Position numbers and translations under genes: made by a program. 64,000 nucleotides of DNA from Oceanobacillus saliphilus (lineage in GTDB: Bacteria > Bacillota > Bacilli > Bacillales > Amphibacillaceae). The notes under the pieces are model-generated. The model had not been told where the DNA came from, ran no database searches, and was given only the letters and a program-made list of their open reading frames with translations. Below, in pieces: positions 32,311 to 41,452 of this stretch. Each line of letters starts with the position of its first letter. The first letter of the stretch is position 1. The stretch covers positions 327,297 through 391,296 of the forward strand of contig NZ_JALCZU010000001.1 in NCBI RefSeq assembly GCF_023522835.1, in the 5' to 3' direction.

Positions 32311-33312
32311 TTAAATGATTTTTTTGCGCTCTATCTTGTCAATATTTTCAAGCATGATTCCAGTTCCTTTTGCAACACAATCCATTGGATCTTCAGCAAT
32401 AAATACAGGAACCTTCAATTCTTCAGCCAAAAGCTGATCAATGCCATGAAGCAGGGCGCCACCGCCGGTCAGAATAACACCACGATCAATAATGTCCGCA
32501 GATAATTCTGGTGGTGTACGTTCAAGTACAGATTTTGCCGCCTGTACAATGGCTGAAACGGATTCGTTCAGTGCACTCTGAATTTCTTCAGAACCGACTG
32601 TAATGGTGCGGGGAAGTCCGCTCACCATGTCACGCCCGCGAATATCCATTGTTTCGTTACGGGAATCTTTGAATACTGTTGCAACATTGATTTTAATATC
32701 CTCTGCAGTACGCTCCCCAATGAGAAGCTTATATTTTTTCTTTATGTATTGCAGAATTTCAATATCAAAATTGTCACCGGCCATTTTAATGGATTCGGAT
32801 GTAACAATTCCGCCCATGGAAAGGACAGCAACATCGGTAGTTCCACCACCAATATCAACAACCATGTTACCGCTTGGTTGGAAGATTTCCATTCCAGCTC
32901 CAATTGCGGCCACTTTTGGTTCTTCTTCGAGATAAACCTTCTTGCCTCCGGATTTTTCTGCAGCTTCTTTGATTGCCTTTTGCTCCACTTTCGTAATGTT
33001 TGTCGGGCAGCAAATAAGCATTCTCGGTTTAGAAAGAATCCCTTTTACATTAATTTTATTTATAAAATGCCTTAACATTGCTTCTGTCACATCGAAGTCA
33101 GCGATAACTCCATCCTTTAAGGGACGGATAGCTTCAATATTTCCTGGTGTTCGTCCAACCATGCGGCGTGCTTCTTCTCCGACTTCAAGCACTTTTCCTG
33201 TGTTCTTGTCCATTGCGACGACGGATGGTTCGTTTAAAACGATTCCTTTACCTTTTACGTGAATCAGAACATTGGCAGTTCCAAGGTCGATTCCAATATC
33301 TCTAGAAAACAT
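32311..33312 (-). CDS. mbl: Rod shape-determining protein Mbl (MreB paralogue)
   Basis: A 333-residue bacterial actin. Phosphate-1 loop DIGIDLGTANVLIHVKGKGI (5-24), phosphate-2 VVDIGGGTTDVAVLS (around 156-170) and adenosine motif GVILTGGGALLHG are complete. It forms membrane-associated filaments that guide lateral wall synthesis. Choice of Mbl rather than MreB rests on position next to spoIIID and flhO, as in B. subtilis. GGGAGG before ATG. Confidence 0.96.
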   Translation of the reverse strand: MFSRDIGIDLGTANVLIHVKGKGIVLNEPSVVAMDKNTGKVLEVGEEARRMVGRTPGNIEAIRPLKDGVIADFDVTEAMLRHFINKINVKGILSKPRMLICCPTNITKVEQKAIKEAAEKSGGKKVYLEEEPKVAAIGAGMEIFQPSGNMVVDIGGGTTDVAVLSMGGIVTSESIKMAGDNFDIEILQYIKKKYKLLIGERTAEDIKINVATVFKDSRNETMDIRGRDMVSGLPRTITVGSEEIQSALNESVSAIVQAAKSVLERTPPELSADIIDRGVILTGGGALLHGIDQLLAEELKVPVFIAEDPMDCVAKGTGIMLENIDKIERKKII

Positions 33313-33677
33313 GTATCTAGATCCTCCCAGCGTTACTAACTTGCACTGTCATTTAGACATAATGCTACTAGTATAATATTTTACCACAAATTCCTACAAT
33401 TAACTGCATTTTGATGAACTTTTTAGGTTAAAAAATAACGGATTTTTAATCGAGGTAGCGATTGATGTCGATATTCCTTCTGTTTTGGGGGATATGAAAA
33501 ACACAGCAGGGCTTAGCCAGGCGATACTGGACTAAGCTGCTGCGTGTGTTTTTGTGGTTGAGGGTTGTTAGTGGCTTTCGCGGATTAGTGGGTATTCCTT
33601 TCCTTTTCGTACATGTCATCCGTTTTACAAATTCCCCCAATAATTAGTTGTCCAAACCAAAATTCTTATCTCTGGAA
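33313..33677. other. Intergenic region between mbl and spoIIID
   Basis: This 365-base gap holds the spoIIID terminator (33496-33553) and the AT-rich mbl promoter region (about 33340-33440). No gene is seen. Confidence 0.5.
33496..33553 (-). terminator. Long-stem terminator after spoIIID
   Basis: A long imperfect hairpin (AAAAACAC-A-GCAG...CTTAG-CCAG paired with CTGG-ACTAAG-CTGC...GTGTGTTTTT) with A/T tails on both sides, about 125 bases after the spoIIID stop codon. Confidence 0.75.
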
Positions 33678-33959
33678 TCAGCCAGCAGGTTTTTCCTGGG
33701 GTTCTTTTTTGCCGTCTATTTTATATTTTTGTCTTGTTGCTTCTCCTCCCCTTAGGTGTCGTATTGCTTTATGATATTCGAGAATCTCCTTAACCTGGTT
33801 AGCTAGTTCAGGATTTATTTCCGGTAAGCGTTCTGTCAGATCTTTATGGACTGTGCTTTTGGAGACACCAAATTCTTTCGCTATCGTTCGGACAGTTTTC
33901 CTTGTCTCCACGACATGTCTTCCTATCCTGATTGTTCTCTCTTTGATGTAATCATGCAC
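33678..33959 (-). CDS. spoIIID: Sporulation transcriptional regulator SpoIIID
   Basis: A 93-residue DNA-binding protein of the mother cell that modulates sigma-E and sigma-K regulons. The HTH (VRTIAKEFGVSKSTVHKDLT) and the C-terminal basic tail RHLRGGEATRQKYK are near-identical to B. subtilis. Start is GTG behind GGGAGG, as in B. subtilis. I found no sigma-E promoter I would call with confidence. Confidence 0.97.
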   Translation of the reverse strand: MHDYIKERTIRIGRHVVETRKTVRTIAKEFGVSKSTVHKDLTERLPEINPELANQVKEILEYHKAIRHLRGGEATRQKYKIDGKKEPQEKPAG

Positions 33960-34402
33960 ACCGTTCGCCTCCCTAAGTTGTTTAGTTCCGAGGTGCGGGC
34001 CGAGACATGTCGTTCATACGGATATGAGAATTCAATGAACTTCGCTACAAAAAGAATATTGGGTATGTATCACCGATTGGTATGGATCAAAAACGGCTGT
34101 GGGGTGAATATTCCATGTGGAGCAAGCAGAAAGGAGAATATTACAACATCACACAAGCTCTCACCTCAGACAATTCGATTGCATGGTTTGTAACATCTTA
34201 TTAGAATTGTTTACGGTTTATGATTAAATTCGTACAATTCACGGGAAGGACAAGATGTATTTTTTCGGACAATTAGAAAACGTGATTGTAAACCGTTTTT
34301 CGGTGACAGCGATCGTTGCACTTATGCAACTTTTCCATCTGAAAAAATAGCCGCTGCCTTGTCATATCGTATGACAAGGCAGCGGCCTGCTTGCAGAAAT
34401 TA
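33960..34402. other. Intergenic region upstream of spoIIID
   Basis: About 440 bases, containing the spoIIID leader and the AimR-like gene's terminator (34350-34386). Short frames are present (for example 21 codons on the minus strand from about 34339) but none has a good ribosome-binding site or resembles an AimP-type signal peptide. Confidence 0.45.
34350..34386 (-). terminator. Perfect 17-bp terminator of the AimR-like gene
   Basis: GCCGCTGCCTTGTCATA / TATGACAAGGCAGCGGC (34350-34366 / 34370-34386) with a TCG loop and a T-run on the minus strand, 16 bases after the stop codon. It makes the gene monocistronic. Confidence 0.9.
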
Positions 34403-35422
34403 TTAATCTAATTCTTTATAGGCGTTCATTGGAAGTTTGCTGAAGAAAAAGTCACTTCTTTTTTCGATAAAGTGATTATAGGATTGGATTAAAATGCTCT
34501 TATCTTTTTTCGCCTTTCCTAAATAGTAGAGCTGGAAGGGATTTTTATCCGGTATCTCATTGAGAAGCTGTATCGCTTTTTCATTATTTCCTTTTGCAAT
34601 TTCGATATGGGCTTGTGCACCTATATAGTTGCTTGTAATGTTATCTACCCTATTGAAATGTGCCGCCATAAATGGAATGTTATAATTTTCAAGGATATCG
34701 ATTAAATATTTCATGCCCAATTCTTTTGAAATTTCCAGTGCCTTTTGCAGATGGGGCATACCCTTTTCATATGTATCGAAAGTATAGGACACACCTAAAT
34801 ACGTGTGCACAATAGCGTGGGTTAGTGAGCTATCTACCATGTTTAATGTTCGATATGCATATTTTCTTGCCATAATTAATTCGTTTCTTACAATATGATA
34901 GTAGATATTGATTTTGTATACTCTTATTTTGAAACTGTTCAGTATAAATCGCTCTTCTATATTGGAAAAATATTGCTGATAGGTCACCATCAGTTTGCCT
35001 ATTCGGTCAAATTGACACAGGAGATGATACGATTTTTCTTCGATCAGATCAAGTAAAAACAATAATTCCGGCTCGCTAGTTGAATATCTATCCGTGAATT
35101 GCTTTATTTTTTGAAGTGTAACATTGGGGTTGTCCTTTCTTATCGTTTGGTCAAACATTATACGGTAAATGGAACCCCATAACCTGTTGGAAGGATTATC
35201 CGACTCTAAATTTTTTTGAATGAGCATTTCAAGCTCTTTAAAATATCCATTTATAAATAAATATTCCATGCCTTTTTTCTGTATATCTTTTGAAGGAGAC
35301 TCCAGGCAGAAACGTATTATCATATTCTTGGACAATTCACTACCATGTTCCTGAGTCAAAGTCATTATCATTTGGGTCAAAGACAGCTCCGATTCTGAAG
35401 TCGTAAACTTTACCGGCATCAT
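34403..35422 (-). CDS. AimR-type (arbitrium receptor-like) helical-repeat protein lacking the HTH head
   Basis: A 339-residue, mostly helical protein that aligns by eye with phage AimR receptors from about residue 40 of phi3T AimR to its C-terminus. Matching landmarks include ILNSFKIRVYKINI followed by an AR-YAYRTL helix, the GVSYTFDTYEKGMPHLQKAL repeat, AQAHIEIAKGNNEKAIQLL and the closing LPMNAYKEL. AimR binds DNA with an N-terminal HTH and a hexapeptide with its TPR-like repeats; here the N-terminus starts after that HTH, and AGGAGGGG places the start firmly, so no DNA-binding head is encoded. No aimP-like gene or phage gene is nearby. It may be a chromosomal peptide sensor; function unknown. 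Confidence 0.75.
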   Translation of the reverse strand: MMPVKFTTSESELSLTQMIMTLTQEHGSELSKNMIIRFCLESPSKDIQKKGMEYLFINGYFKELEMLIQKNLESDNPSNRLWGSIYRIMFDQTIRKDNPNVTLQKIKQFTDRYSTSEPELLFLLDLIEEKSYHLLCQFDRIGKLMVTYQQYFSNIEERFILNSFKIRVYKINIYYHIVRNELIMARKYAYRTLNMVDSSLTHAIVHTYLGVSYTFDTYEKGMPHLQKALEISKELGMKYLIDILENYNIPFMAAHFNRVDNITSNYIGAQAHIEIAKGNNEKAIQLLNEIPDKNPFQLYYLGKAKKDKSILIQSYNHFIEKRSDFFFSKLPMNAYKELD

Positions 35423-35582
35423 TCTCACCCCTCCTTTTCCTATTTCCGGAAAATTGCCTCTATTTTATGGAACAATAATATAATAGCATAATTTTCCATT
35501 GAAAATAGCCGTTATCGTTCGACATTTTCCGCATGAATGTTCATTCATTTTATTCATTATTTGTCGTCAAATCAGGAAAATA

Positions 35583-35607
35583 CCTGGACACTTTATCAGT
35601 GCCCAGG
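35583..35607 (-). terminator. Terminator after spoIIQ
   Basis: Stem CCTGGACACT / AGTGCCCAGG with a five-base loop, 9 bases after the spoIIQ stop, with A/T-rich flanks on both sides. Confidence 0.75.
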
Positions 35608-35616
35608 CTTTTTTTA

Positions 35617-36468
35617 TTACTCATCTTCTTCTTCTGTTTCATCATCAATTGGGTCTTCTTCGGTTTCTTCAGAATCATCTTCTGGAGTATCTTCATCATC
35701 AATTACTTCCTCTGAATCATCCGGATAATCTGACTCTTCACTTACTGCAGAATTTTCTTCCGCATTTTCAGTAATACTTCCCAAACTGCTTACAGGCTGA
35801 TTGAAATAACTTTCCGGGTTCATTTCTTTCCCGTCTTTTCTGATTTCAAAATGCACGTGTATGCCGTTGTCTTTTCCAAACAGGCTCTTACCTGCTGTTC
35901 CTACTTTGTCGCCTTGCTTTAACTTGGATCCTACAGTAACACTGACTTCATCCAGGCTGGCATAATAGGTTTTCACATCATCATCATGGGTTAGAACGAC
36001 TACATTTCCTAATAATGGGTCTTCTTTCACTTCTTCCACTGTACCACTTAATGCTGCGATAACCTCAAATGTCTCTGCGCTGGCAGATGCGATATCGACA
36101 CCGGTACTTTGATAGAATCTATTATTGTAAAGTACCAATGCATTCTCGCGATCTTCTTGTTCTGCGTTGTAGTCAAAAAATTTAGTTACGATTTCAGCTT
36201 GATCCATGTTTACCACCGGCATCTGAATTAACTCCTGCTGCTCGATTACTGTTTCTGCATCCTGTTCATTTAGTACTGGGGCATAATCCTCTGAAAGAAG
36301 ATCTTGATCGTCTGCGGCATCAGGGATTTGATTATCCAGATTTTGATACCACACTACAACCGACAGTAATATTGCTGCAATCGTCAAATAGACAGCTGGG
36401 AAAAACCATTTCTTTCTGTAAATGCGACTCCATTTATTTTTTGGACCGCCTTTAAACTCTTCACTCAT
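35617..36468 (-). CDS. spoIIQ: Stage II sporulation protein SpoIIQ (LytM/M23-like)
   Basis: A 283-residue forespore membrane protein that forms the SpoIIQ-SpoIIIAH channel across the two sporulation membranes. One helix near 22-40 is followed by the LytM domain. The first zinc ligand position reads STGVD (121-125), Ser for His, as in B. subtilis, while HVHFEIRKDG (204-213) is kept, so it is probably not an active endopeptidase. The C-terminal tail (about 235-283) is extraordinarily acidic (SEESDYPDDSEEVIDDED and on), longer than in B. subtilis. Expected to be sigma-F controlled. Confidence 0.94.
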   Translation of the reverse strand: MSEEFKGGPKNKWSRIYRKKWFFPAVYLTIAAILLSVVVWYQNLDNQIPDAADDQDLLSEDYAPVLNEQDAETVIEQQELIQMPVVNMDQAEIVTKFFDYNAEQEDRENALVLYNNRFYQSTGVDIASASAETFEVIAALSGTVEEVKEDPLLGNVVVLTHDDDVKTYYASLDEVSVTVGSKLKQGDKVGTAGKSLFGKDNGIHVHFEIRKDGKEMNPESYFNQPVSSLGSITENAEENSAVSEESDYPDDSEEVIDDEDTPEDDSEETEEDPIDDETEEEDE

Positions 36469-36921
36469 AATTAATCACCTCAGCAATCATTGTGAGCAGA
36501 AAAATCAAAATATATACATTCAGAATAAAAAATTTATAGAATTTGTGCATTTTTTTAATAGAATGGGGGAAGGTAAGTGGTTGATTAGGGTGGGGACTCT
36601 ACCGTTTGGGCGAGGGGCTCTACCGTTTGGACGGTGCTCTCTCCCGTTTGGGCGGGGGGCTCTCCCGTTTGAGCTGGGTGCTCTCCCGTTTGGACGGGGT
36701 CCTCTCCTGTTTGGGCCGGGCGCTCTCCCGTTTGGATGAGGTCCTCTCCCGAATTAGGCTGGTGCTCTCCCGTTTGGACGGTGCTCTCTCCCGTTTGGGC
36801 GGGGGGCTCTCCCGTTTGGGCGGTGCTCTCTCCCGTTTGGACGGTGCCCTCTCCCGAATTAAGCTCGGGCTCTCCCGTTTGGCTGCGAATCTCTGTTACA
36901 GCTCATGCTAAAAACCCTCGT
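36469..36921. other. Intergenic region between spoIID and spoIIQ, mostly 21-bp repeats
   Basis: About 450 bases: an AT-rich spoIIQ promoter side (36469-36590), then the 21-bp array, then the spoIID terminator. All three rightward frames stay open across the array because 21 is a multiple of three; these are not taken as genes. Confidence 0.6.
36593..36886. repeat. 21-bp tandem repeat array, 14 units
   Basis: The core CCGTTTGG or CCGAATTA starts at 36602, 36623, 36644 and then every 21 bases to 36875, without one slip. The consensus unit is close to GTGCTCTCTCCCGTTTGGACG. Two units (cores at 36749 and 36854) carry CCGAATTA instead of CCGTTTGG, exactly 105 bases (five units) apart, suggesting a block duplication. 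The GC content is far above the surroundings. Three inverted copies occur at 61546 and one at 19338. Confidence 0.95.
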
Positions 36922-36938
36922 CTATCTGGAGACGAGGG
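36915..36938 (-). terminator. Terminator overlapping the spoIID stop codon
   Basis: CCCTCGTCT / AGACGAGGG (36915-36923 / 36930-36938) then TTTTT on the minus strand. The stop codon TAG (36924-36922) lies inside the stem. Confidence 0.85.
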
Positions 36939-38109
36939 CTGGTACTGCTTCGTTGATTGTGCTGATATCGATATCCTGATAATAATATTTTACGATTTCT
37001 TCATAGGTTTTTCCTTCTTTTGCCATACCATTGGCGCCGTATTGGCTCATGCCGATGCCGTGTCCGTAGCCTTCTGTTGTAAAAATCAGATGGCCATTGT
37101 TTTGCTTGATACTAAAGTCACTCGATTGCAGGTCAAGCTTTTCTCGGATTTCCCTGCCCGTAAATGTATATCCTTCAATGCCAAGCTCACTTACACGGCC
37201 GCTTCCGGTTCGGTCAAGCTCGATATATAGAGGTGAATCCTTTGGCAGTTTCAGTTCAAGTAACTCTTCAATTTGGGAGATCGTGAATGTTTGCTGTCCG
37301 AGATACTTTGGTGATTCAATATCCCATGGACTCTCGACACTTCTTAAATAGGATAATTCATTTTCCCAGTAGTCCTCGGAGTTTTCGGTGTATCCATTAC
37401 TTGTTGAGAAAAATGCTGCGGTGATTGGTGCGTCATTATAGGTCAGAATCTGCCCTTTTGTCGCATTAACCGCTTCTTTAATTTTGCTCATTTTCTCGGT
37501 ATAGGCGCTGCCCCATTCCTGTTGCAGCTCGTGATCACTTTTATAGACCTGATGCTGGACGGTATCCGTTAAATCATAATTGGCTGCTTGATTGCCGTGA
37601 AGCAGATGGTTGACGGTAAATGTTCTAGCTGCCAGTGCTTGTGCTTTTAAAGCTTCCAACTCGAACTCCGTAGGCATCTCTGAGGCAACCACTCCGGCAA
37701 CATAGGTTTCCAGAGGAATATCTTCCACAGTGTCAACCGTTGATCGCATGACGGCTACGGAAACAGGTGAAGATTCCATTTCTACCGTTTCTTCTCTCTC
37801 CATTTCCACCGATGCACTATCTAATTTTGAATTTTCCCCAAAGAAAGCAACAATCAGGGCAGGGATTGCCAGGATCAACAAAAGCAAAACAGAAAAGCTC
37901 AATGCGAGTGGTAATTTCCACGGACGACTTCTCCGATTATTGAAATAGCGTGTTTTTCTATTTTTCAAGGGAATTATTTTTCGAATTGGTGCTGGCTGTT
38001 CAGTTGAGTGCTTTTGTTTTAATTTCAACTGCTGGCTTTTCATTAATTGCTTTTTTAATGAGGATTTCTTCTTTTTCCATGCTTTTGGTACTGTATGGTG
38101 TTTTTTCAC
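36922..38109 (-). CDS. spoIID: Stage II sporulation protein D (SpoIID, lytic transglycosylase)
   Basis: A 395-residue membrane-anchored enzyme that cuts septal and peripheral glycan strands during engulfment. A very basic N-terminal stretch (~75 residues) precedes the membrane helix (LPLALSFSVLLLLILAIPAL), then the SpoIID domain with VVASEMPTEFELEALKAQ (catalytic Glu), ALAARTFTVNHLL and GYGHGIGMSQYGANGMA. The long basic N-terminus is larger than in B. subtilis. GTG 38109 follows AAAGGGGGAAGG; an ATG 36 bases upstream has no site. Expected sigma-E control. Confidence 0.94.
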   Translation of the reverse strand: MKKHHTVPKAWKKKKSSLKKQLMKSQQLKLKQKHSTEQPAPIRKIIPLKNRKTRYFNNRRSRPWKLPLALSFSVLLLLILAIPALIVAFFGENSKLDSASVEMEREETVEMESSPVSVAVMRSTVDTVEDIPLETYVAGVVASEMPTEFELEALKAQALAARTFTVNHLLHGNQAANYDLTDTVQHQVYKSDHELQQEWGSAYTEKMSKIKEAVNATKGQILTYNDAPITAAFFSTSNGYTENSEDYWENELSYLRSVESPWDIESPKYLGQQTFTISQIEELLELKLPKDSPLYIELDRTGSGRVSELGIEGYTFTGREIREKLDLQSSDFSIKQNNGHLIFTTEGYGHGIGMSQYGANGMAKEGKTYEEIVKYYYQDIDISTINEAVPALVSR

Positions 38110-38235
38110 GGCCTTCCCCCTTTGCAGCGAATTAATTAGGGTCATCTATCTTCCCTACTAATCAATTTATACATCCGGGAGCGAAAATAGACCTCTATTT
38201 TTTTAAAACACGAATCGGAGGAAGGGCTCCATTTC

Positions 38236-39243
38236 TTAAACCGTCTCTGGCTGTTTTTTAATCTGTTCCTTATTCTTAATCGATTTATCATACAGATGGC
38301 AGGCTACGAAATGATCCTGTTCAACTTCCTGCCAGACTGGTCGGATTTGGGCACAAACTTCCATTGCCATTGGACAACGTGTACGAAAAACACATCCACT
38401 TGGCGGGTTGACTGGGCTGGGTAGTTCACCTTCTAAAATAATCCTTTTCCTTTTTTCTTCAATATCAGGGTCAGGAATAGGGATTGCAGATAGCAAAGCC
38501 TGTGTGTAGGGGTGTAATGGTTTGTCATACAGGTAAGAGCTTTCCGTCAATTCGACCAAATTCCCTAAATACATCACACCGATGCGATTAGAGAACTGCT
38601 TTACCATCGACAAATCATGGGCGATGAATAAAAATGTCAGCCCTTTATCCTCCTGCAACTGTTTCATCAGATTAACTACCTGCGCCTGTACGGACACATC
38701 CAATGCCGAGATTGGCTCATCTGCAATGATAAAGTCCGGATCTAATGCCAGTGCCCGGGCGATACCGATGCGCTGGCGTTGTCCACCACTGAATTCATGC
38801 GGGTAGCGATTGGCATGGTCCCGATTTAGCCCTACCTCTTCCAGCAATTGATAAACCCGCTCCAGCATTTCTTTTTTATTTTTATACAACTGATGCACTT
38901 CCATCGGCTCAGAAATAACTTCTCTTACAGTGGATCTCGGATTCAAGGATGCGTATGGATCCTGGAAAATCATCTGCATTTTCCGATAAAATTTGAATCG
39001 CTCTTTTTCGTTGAGGCCGTGGACATTTTCATTATTAAAAATGACATCGCCATCCGTTTTATCGTAAAGTCCGAGGATCGTGCGTCCTATCGTCGATTTC
39101 CCACAACCGGATTCACCTACCAATCCGAATGTTTCCCCTCTTTTTACGTAGAAGCTCACATCATTAACTGCCTGCAGAAGACTGCCTTTCCCCATATCAA
39201 AATATTTTTTCAGATTTTTGACTTCCAAAATTTTATCTTCCAT
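38236..39243 (-). CDS. Oligopeptide/dipeptide ABC transporter ATP-binding protein (YkfD/OppF type)
   Basis: A 335-residue ATPase. Walker [16 protein letters not shown] near residue 50, signature [14 protein letters not shown], Walker [13 protein letters not shown], and the C-terminal oligopeptide extension with cysteines ([20 protein letters not shown]), which in some relatives binds an Fe-S cluster. It powers the peptide importer with the DppD-like ATPase. The start at 39243 follows GAAGGAG and overlaps the ykfC-like gene by 11 bases. Last gene of the operon; position matches B. subtilis ykfD. Confidence 0.93.
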   Translation of the reverse strand: MEDKILEVKNLKKYFDMGKGSLLQAVNDVSFYVKRGETFGLVGESGCGKSTIGRTILGLYDKTDGDVIFNNENVHGLNEKERFKFYRKMQMIFQDPYASLNPRSTVREVISEPMEVHQLYKNKKEMLERVYQLLEEVGLNRDHANRYPHEFSGGQRQRIGIARALALDPDFIIADEPISALDVSVQAQVVNLMKQLQEDKGLTFLFIAHDLSMVKQFSNRIGVMYLGNLVELTESSYLYDKPLHPYTQALLSAIPIPDPDIEEKRKRIILEGELPSPVNPPSGCVFRTRCPMAMEVCAQIRPVWQEVEQDHFVACHLYDKSIKNKEQIKKQPETV

Positions 39244-40198
39244 ACGATTTCTCCTTCGCTGACTGCCAGTATCGTCTTGCTGCACAAAGTTCTTTTTCAT
39301 ATTTTGTTCCGGCAAGTGGAGTGATCTCAATGCCTTTTCCAGTTTGAGGAGAGTGCAGCATTTTGCCATCCCCATAATAAATTCCTACATGGTGCAGTTT
39401 TCCCTTCCCTTCTTCATATGCGAAAAAGAGGAGGTCACCCGGTTTGAGCTGATCAAAAGCCACTTTCTCACCAGCTGCTGCCTGGTCGCCAGCATCACGG
39501 GCAATTTGATAGCCATTTGCTTTATGTGCCGTATAGGCAAGGCCGGAGCAGTCGAAGCCAAAGGAACTCATCCCGCCCCAGAAATAATCGAGACTAATAT
39601 AGGTTTCTCCCGCTTTTACAATCTCCTCGCCACTACCTTTTTCCATTCCTTCTTTAGATGAAAAAATAGTCACCGCTTCTTCCGGTAAAAATTTATCGCC
39701 ATGTGGCGTAGAAACGCTCACTCTAGAATCTTCTTTTCCTTTTACCGGCAAAACTGTCATATAGCTAAGCTTCATAAATGGATCGCCAGCTTCTGTTTCC
39801 AGCCACACTTTGTCTTTTATGACTGCAGCGGTTTGCGAGGTGAACCATTCATCTTTGGATACCTGGACAAGCTGGTTCAGCGGCATCCAGCCCGGATATC
39901 CGCGTTTATCCTTACTTGAAGGCTGGGAAGGAATAATAACATGTGCCCAATCGTCTTTCACTTCGGTGACAAGCACGGGTTCTCCATATAATGTTTGGGA
40001 TTGAACTCTGTTTTCATTGCATAAAGCCAAACGTGCCTCATAGGACAGACTCTCAACCCAGTTATCGATATTCGTTGGATTCGTCGTTCCATCGTTATCC
40101 ATTTCCCTTGCTGACTCCGGATTTGTCCAGATAGTTGCCACCTGAACAGCTGTAATCCAAAGCTCTTCCGGGTATTGATCAAACGTTTGATTAGGCAT
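39233..40198 (-). CDS. NlpC/P60 endopeptidase, YkfC-like (gamma-D-Glu-diamino acid cleaving)
   Basis: A 321-residue cysteine peptidase. Two SH3b-like domains fill the N-terminal ~195 residues; the NlpC/P60 domain carries Cys in [12 protein letters not shown], His in [11 protein letters not shown] and His in [10 protein letters not shown]. No signal peptide is seen, so it works in the cytosol, cutting the gamma-D-Glu to diaminopimelate/Lys bond in imported murein peptides, as shown for B. subtilis YkfC-type enzymes. ATG 40198 follows AAAGGAG. Confidence 0.93.
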   Translation of the reverse strand: MPNQTFDQYPEELWITAVQVATIWTNPESAREMDNDGTTNPTNIDNWVESLSYEARLALCNENRVQSQTLYGEPVLVTEVKDDWAHVIIPSQPSSKDKRGYPGWMPLNQLVQVSKDEWFTSQTAAVIKDKVWLETEAGDPFMKLSYMTVLPVKGKEDSRVSVSTPHGDKFLPEEAVTIFSSKEGMEKGSGEEIVKAGETYISLDYFWGGMSSFGFDCSGLAYTAHKANGYQIARDAGDQAAAGEKVAFDQLKPGDLLFFAYEEGKGKLHHVGIYYGDGKMLHSPQTGKGIEITPLAGTKYEKELCAARRYWQSAKEKSYGR

Positions 40199-40244
40199 TT
40201 TAAAGGCTCCTTTCATGGTGAAAAACTACTTTTTAATGACCATT

Positions 40245-41342
40245 CTATGTTTCTACGATATACTTTTCGTCAATTGCCGTAATCCCTAATCCTGCCTCAT
40301 TGCCAAATTCTATTATTCTCCCGTTATACGTGATGCCTCCACCTGCCAGATCTCCTGTTAGCATGAGCGGAGCATCGAAGTCATAGCGGGTTACGTTTGG
40401 CTGGCTTGCTGCGAAATGGGCTGCAGCAGTGATGCCTATTTTTGTTTCGATCATACTGCCGACCATACATTCGATTCCGTAAATATGCGCAAGTTTCGCT
40501 ATATTTAGTGCCTGGTGAATTCCACCAGCTTTCATTAATTTGATATTAATCATATCGGCAGCTCCCATTTCCAGAATTCGCTTGGCATCTTGCGGGGAAA
40601 ACACACTTTCGTCTGCCATGATTGGCGTTTCCGTGTTTTCGGTAACAAACTTCAAGCCTTCAAAATCATCGGCTTGAACAGGCTGCTCGATTAGTTCAAT
40701 ATGAAGACCGAGATCCTCCATTGTTCGAATGGCACGGACTGCTTCTTTTGCCTTCCACCCCTGATTGGCATCCAGTCGTATAAGGTAATCTGGTCCGATT
40801 GCTTCTCTAATTTTCTTTATTCGCTTTACATCGGTTGAAATTTCATCCTTGCCAACTTTAATTTTCAATACAGAGAATCCATCGTTGATATAGTTTCTTG
40901 CATCCTGTGCCATTTCTTCCGGGCTGTTCACACTAACCGTATAGTCGGTCTCTATACGTTCGTGAAATCCTCCTAAAAACTGATGAAGCGGCATATTTGC
41001 CTGCTGTGCAATACAGTCATAAAGGGCCATATCGATTGCAGCTTTTGCGCTCGTATTACGAATGACACTTTTCTCGATTTTTTCAAAGAGAAGCTCCCTT
41101 AAGCTGAGAGTTTCTCCAATAAGGATTGGTTTAAAAATAGTATTAATCGCGTATTGGATACTGGCAAGGCTGTCGCCCGTAATGACATGGGTCGGTGGCG
41201 CCTCTCCCCAGCCTGTCGTTCCGTCTTCACACGTAATCTTCACTACAATCGTTTCCGCTACAGTTACCGTTCTCAGTGCGGTTTTAAATGGTGTGTGTAA
41301 TGGAATGGCCGCCTGAAAGGTTTCAATGGCTGTTATTTTCAA
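40245..41342 (-). CDS. L-Ala-D/L-Glu (dipeptide) epimerase, YkfB-like
   Basis: A 365-residue enolase-superfamily enzyme of the muconate lactonising branch. Catalytic lysines are in SVLKIKVGKDE and NIKLMKAGG; Mg2+ ligands are in RLDANQGW, IELIEQPV and MADESVF. It epimerises L-Ala-D-Glu to L-Ala-L-Glu, letting murein dipeptides be used as amino acids. TTG 41342 is eight bases after AGGAGG; an in-frame GTG nine bases upstream is inside the site. Confidence 0.95.
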   Translation of the reverse strand: MKITAIETFQAAIPLHTPFKTALRTVTVAETIVVKITCEDGTTGWGEAPPTHVITGDSLASIQYAINTIFKPILIGETLSLRELLFEKIEKSVIRNTSAKAAIDMALYDCIAQQANMPLHQFLGGFHERIETDYTVSVNSPEEMAQDARNYINDGFSVLKIKVGKDEISTDVKRIKKIREAIGPDYLIRLDANQGWKAKEAVRAIRTMEDLGLHIELIEQPVQADDFEGLKFVTENTETPIMADESVFSPQDAKRILEMGAADMINIKLMKAGGIHQALNIAKLAHIYGIECMVGSMIETKIGITAAAHFAASQPNVTRYDFDAPLMLTGDLAGGGITYNGRIIEFGNEAGLGITAIDEKYIVET

Positions 41343-41452
41343 GCTTCTCACCTCCTGAATGGGTAAATAGTTCCTTCTCTGAACCTCTTATGACTACAGT
41401 CGCTAGTATTGATAAAAGAGATAATCTAGTAAGATAGCAATTCGAAATTAAG

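Noticed and set aside
33846-34193. A 115-codon plus-strand frame over spoIIID
   Set aside because: It lies antisense to spoIIID over a third of its length and has no recognisable product or start signal.
33960-34349. Search for an aimP-like peptide gene after the AimR-like gene
   Set aside because: Short frames exist but none combines a ribosome-binding site, a secretion signal and a plausible C-terminal peptide; a terminator also intervenes.
36606-36911. Open frame encoding heptads such as LSRLDGA, and two more open frames over the same repeat
   Set aside because: Frames are open only because the unit is 21 bases. No ribosome-binding site, and all three frames are equally open.
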